From: Halichoerus grypus
Taxonomy: Eukaryota; Chordata; Mammalia; Carnivora; Phocidae
Assembly (NCBI RefSeq): GCF_964656455.1
Contig: NC_135726.1
Location: 2,676,001-2,740,000 of the forward strand
DNA length: 64,000 nt
Reading direction: 5' to 3'
The notes under the pieces are model-generated. The model saw only the letters and a program-made list of their open reading frames with translations. It was not told the DNA's origin and made no database searches. A program made the translations under genes and the position numbers. Below are positions 60,325-64,000 of the stretch, one piece after another (the first letter of the stretch is position 1; every line of letters starts with the position of its first letter).

Positions 60325-61984
60325 GGGGCAGTGATTTAGAATGAGCTTAGAAGCCGCAGCAGCACGTCTCAGTCGCTCTCTCTGTGACCTTGGTGCACCC
60401 TCTGCAAGCCCCCCATTTGTTTATCTGTAAAGTGGGGTGCTGTCAGTGCTGACCTCACGGGCAGTACACGCGACGTGCCTGCTGAACTTGGCCGTTGTCA
60501 CCGTTGTGGCTGTCACAGGTGTGAAGCGCAAGTCAGTAATTGTGAGAAATGTACCTGGACACCGTCGCTGCGGGCAGAATCCTTACAGTTATCCTCTGAG
60601 TGGTTTACTGAGCCGACGGGGCCTTGCCTGTGTCTCTCCATGGCATTGTGTTATCACCGTGTGCCCTTGACTGCCTCTCAGTGAAGGAGAAAGAGACATT
60701 CCTTCCAGAAGGTGCGTCTGCTGTGTTCATGTGGGGTCCTCCTTTCCCTCAGGGCGGCCTCTCACCTGGTGTGCACCTGATGACCTGTAGAACTCTGGGG
60801 GACTTGGCCATGTCTGAGCTACAAGGTGCCATGACTGCCCCACTTCATCCACAAGCTGCCTCCCCTGAGAACCTAGAACTCCCAGAGCCCCCCGATCCAG
60901 CAGGTCTACCCTGGTGAAAGGACGTGCTTTCCCCAGGATCTCCGCCTGGCTGGTGCGTGGTGTAAGAGACCTGGCCACTGAGGCATGTCCTAAACCTCTG
61001 GGCCGCGCTTCCAGCTCAGGTGGTCGTTTAGTCTCTGGGACAGTAATCCAGATGTCCCTGCCTGTGGACAGCCGTGTGTAAGGTGATCTGCAGTGGCTCA
61101 GGAGCCATTTGCCTGCATCCCTTAGCTCTGGCAGGAGTACATTGATGGTGGCCGAAGTCCCCAGCAGCTAGCTTCCGGCAGCTCCCCCACAGCGCAGTCA
61201 GTTCCCAGGGCTGCAAGGTGTTGGGTGAGTCACGACAGAGCAGCGAAGCATCCTGTCGGGAGCCTGGCTGCCTGCTAGACCCACGTGAGCGCCTGGAAAG
61301 CAGCAGCAGAATGGAGCCCTCTGCTCAGGGAAGGCGAAGGCCCCGGGCTTTCCTGGACACACACAGCCCCACTGGGCTGAGCCTCTGGACGGCCGAGACC
61401 CATACCTCTTCTAATTACTTTCTGCTGAGCTAGAATGAGGCAGAGGGAAGGTGAAATACTTATTTTAAGAATGCCCTGGAGACATGGTCAGGCAGTGGGG
61501 TGTGGCTGCAGCCCCAGAGAGACCCAGGGCACCCACGAGACTGCTCCTTGCTGCCAGAGCCACAGATCAAAGGTCTGCTTCCCAGCCCCCTTGCTCCCCA
61601 CGGTAACTGTGGAAAAGGTACCATCACTGATTACAAAGGAGAGCAGTGTGACACCATTGACCAAAACCTGGATGTCTGCCTTTCTGAATTATTTTCTCCT
61701 TGCTAAGGAAATGGGATCCTGCCAGGGTTATTCTTTTGTATATAGACTCAAAGAAACAACTTTGTAGCATCCACAGCTGTTTGGGAGGGTTGTTCCCAGA
61801 TGGTCACCATGCCCTTTTGATTTACTTGCTGAGAATGACAGATGCCTTGAGAAAAAGGATTTGGGAAAAGGACTTCTGTGAGGAACAGCCGTTCTGGGAC
61901 GTTGACACTCGCTTTCCGATCCCATATATTAGCGTTGTCTGGAAATGACAGCCCAATGTGATCTGACACCTCCCCACAACTGGG

Positions 61985-62303
61985 CCAGCAAGTTAGAAAG
62001 GCTGATAACTTCTATAAAGATTCACTATGTTTGACCCAATACTTGAACTTCTAGGAATCTGTTCTAGAGAAATACTTAAAAATTTAGATAGAGATGCATG
62101 TGTATCCAGTATAATGTAGTGCCTTAAAGTGTTGCAACCCTGTAATTTAAGTGCGTACAGCCTTTTTAAAGAGTATTTAATGGCATGAGAAAATGTTTAT
62201 GGTGTAATAGATCTTAAGTGGAAAAAACAGAGTATAAATTTATACACGTTTGGTATATCATTTTGTATTCATTATGCTAAAACGTGCATAGAAAAAAGAT
62301 GGA
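61985..62303 (+). mobile_element. Old L1M fragment, part 1, in MTHFSD intron 7
   Basis: L1-like: TTCTAGGAATCTGTTCTAGA, GAGTATTTAATGGCATGAGA, TGTTTATGGTGTAATAG, GTGGAAAAAACAGAG. Interrupted by the CAN-SINE at 62304. Confidence 0.65.
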
Positions 62304-62472
62304 GGGGCGCCTGGGTGGCTCAGTTGGTTAAGCATCGCCTCTTTCTTTGGGCTCAGGTCATGACCGCAGGGTTGTGGGATCGACCCCTCCCTTTGGGCTC
62401 TGTGGTGGAGCCTGCTTGGGATTCTCTGTCTCCCTGTCCCTCTACCCCCTCCCCCCCAAAAAAGAAAAAAAA
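62304..62472 (+). mobile_element. CAN-SINE (SINEC) nested in an old L1
   Basis: The head is GGGGCGCCTGGGTGGCTCAG, with a CT-rich body and A-rich tail. The flanks GAAAAAAGATGGA and AAAAAAGGTGGA are similar. The surrounding sequence is one interrupted L1M copy. Confidence 0.9.
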
Positions 62473-62585
62473 GGTGGAAGTGTATCCGAATATTAACAGT
62501 AGTTATCTCTGCAAGCTGGGAATTCAGATTTCTTTTCATTGTTTTCTAAATTTCCCACAGAAAATATACACTTTTATAGTCAACA
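62473..62585 (+). mobile_element. Old L1M fragment, part 2
   Basis: Continues after the CAN-SINE: AATATTAACAGTAGTTATCT followed by a T-rich 3' stretch, in the order expected for the same L1 copy. Confidence 0.6.
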
Positions 62586-63584
62586 CCATTCAGTAGAGAA
62601 AACAGGACATTTGAAACCATTTTCCGAGGGCAGCCTTCTGCCCAGGTGTGTTTGCCTCCAGTTCCACAAGGAGTCTCCATTCTCTGCACACTCCTAAGTG
62701 CGTAAAAACGAGAATCCAAGATGCATGATGGTTAAAAGTGTGCCAGTTCCTAGAAGTCATGTGCTTGTGCATGGCGGTGACACTGGACCGTCCAAGCTGC
62801 TTGTGCAAAGCACATGCCTGTGTGTGAGGCGGGCCGCGTGGGCCGCTCGTCCCCATGTGGCAGACACTTGGGTGTGGAACTGAGCCTGGAGCTGCCAGGC
62901 ATGAACTCGGCCCACACTCAGCTCTGAACTGGCCCAGCCGGAGGGGACCTCACTGCTCTTGTGGGCCTGTCTGTTACGCTGCCCCTCCCCCTGGAGAGCA
63001 TAGGATAGGCAGGAGCTGTGGTTTGCAGATGGAAGCTGGCATCTTGTTGTGGCAAAGGTTTTGAGGCGATCGTGTATACCAGAAAATAAATAGTTTTTCT
63101 TAGTGACTTCTGTGGCCACTCCCAAATAGCACCGTCTGCTTGATTGTTGGCATCGTCTGAAGCAGTGATGGTGTGTGGTCGTTGCCCTGCTGGTCCTTCA
63201 GCACCCACAGTAAAAGCATAATTATAAAGGACTAACGCTATGGGGGCTATTTTATTAGTAAGTGACACTTTTGATTAGCTATGTGCAAAAAGATGTCTTA
63301 AATGAGCCCTGTTATCATTAAGAGACACTGTAATTGGAAAGCAAACGAATCCTGCAAGACATGAATGACATCTGGAAGACCGTGCATTCACTGACTCTCG
63401 GTGTATCCCTGCATGCTTACTCTATCAAATGATTTCGCTTTGGTCATTGGGAAGTGCCGTATCTAAAAGTATTTTCGATCAATGAATGATACGCATTAGC
63501 CTCATGCAAGACAACTAATAATTTCTGTAGAAGTTGTGTTTCACAGAAATACTGACGGTGTTCCTGTTTGTTTGCCAGCAGCTG

Positions 63585-63735
63585 CCCAAACATGTCCTGG
63601 CATTGTAGAATGAGAGGGATTCTAAAGACCATCCCTCCCAGTCTCTGTTTCTTCTGGTCAAGTAAAGTGAGAGCCAGGAAAAGCAGCGAAGCCAGTGGGT
63701 AGTGGAGGCAGGATTAGAACTGGGGTCTCTTCCTG
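63585..63735 (-). mobile_element. MIR-like relic, reverse
   Basis: GGCAGGATTAGAACTGGGGT and the preceding segment resemble the 5' half of MIR in reverse. Confidence 0.45.
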
Positions 63736-64000
63736 GGTTGGCCACAGGTGCCTTGAAGAGTGAGATTTCTGATCTGTATTGGGTTTAGCATGTATTTCAA
63801 GGGGATAGGATTTTTCATTTAATCTTTACAGAGAATGTATATTTATAAATGACATCTGTAAACATCAGAGAAGAGTGGTTGTAGCGCATAAAAGAAAATC
63901 AAATTTGCTCTATACTATTTAATGGAATGGTTAGAGAAAAGCAGAAATATTTTTTTATGTTTGATTAACGGGCAAAATCTTTCATTTCACATGGCACACT

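Larger units (their letters stand above)
58035..64000 (+). other. MTHFSD: MTHFSD intron 7 (continues past the right edge)
   Basis: It begins with the exon 7 donor. It contains a MER5-like relic, one CAN-SINE at 60131-60324, and an L1M copy split by a CAN-SINE (61985-62585). I searched for the next exon (expected to begin near ISLEMMEKIP in human) and for RRM-like coding sequence and found neither. Confidence 0.75.

Noticed and set aside
58035..64000. Remaining MTHFSD exons with the RNA-recognition motif
   Set aside because: Looked for the expected downstream segment and an RRM-like coding block with splice sites; none found before the right edge.

Overview
The window is mammalian nuclear DNA, almost certainly from a carnivoran. 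It carries eight tRNA-derived CAN-SINE (SINEC) copies with target-site duplications, and one 5'-truncated LINE-1 3' end that I recognise as carnivoran type. Older MIR, L2, MER5-like, L1M and MaLR fragments are scattered through it. Species cannot be fixed from the sequence. The gene order matches the human 16q24.1 forkhead cluster (FOXF1-MTHFSD-FOXC2-FOXL1) read in reverse. FOXF1 would lie beyond the right edge.

Layout. 1-15.9 kb: gene-free flank 3' of FOXL1, with a roughly 1.5-kb 28-bp minisatellite (1154-2660), one CAN-SINE, many MIR relics and a possible conserved block near 7.0-7.5 kb. 16.0-19.2 kb: FOXL1 (minus strand, single exon), with a CpG-rich body and an AT-rich upstream block containing three forkhead cores and two GLI-like sites. 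19.5-27.7 kb: intergenic, with a CpG-rich orphan block at 25.3-25.9 kb. 27.7-30.7 kb: FOXC2 (minus strand, single exon, 501 codons), with a recognisable 3' UTR, poly(A) signal and CCAAT-box promoter. 30.7-42.7 kb: upstream intergenic DNA where lineage-specific repeats reappear. 42.8 kb to the right edge: MTHFSD (plus strand), with exons 1-7 in the window and the exons for the RNA-recognition motif beyond it.

FOXL1 and FOXC2 are forkhead transcription factors with near-identical DNA-recognition helices and eh1-type Groucho/TLE motifs. They are tandem on the minus strand, and MTHFSD is transcribed divergently from FOXC2. About 34 kb spanning both forkhead genes holds no CAN-SINE, as expected for dense developmental regulation.

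The most striking observation is in MTHFSD. Two tandem exons of identical length (114 nt, both phase 0) encode alternative versions of the same 38-residue segment and are separated by only 32 nt. That gap is too short to be spliced as an intron, and the likely branch point of the second exon sits at the end of the first. This predicts strictly mutually exclusive splicing.
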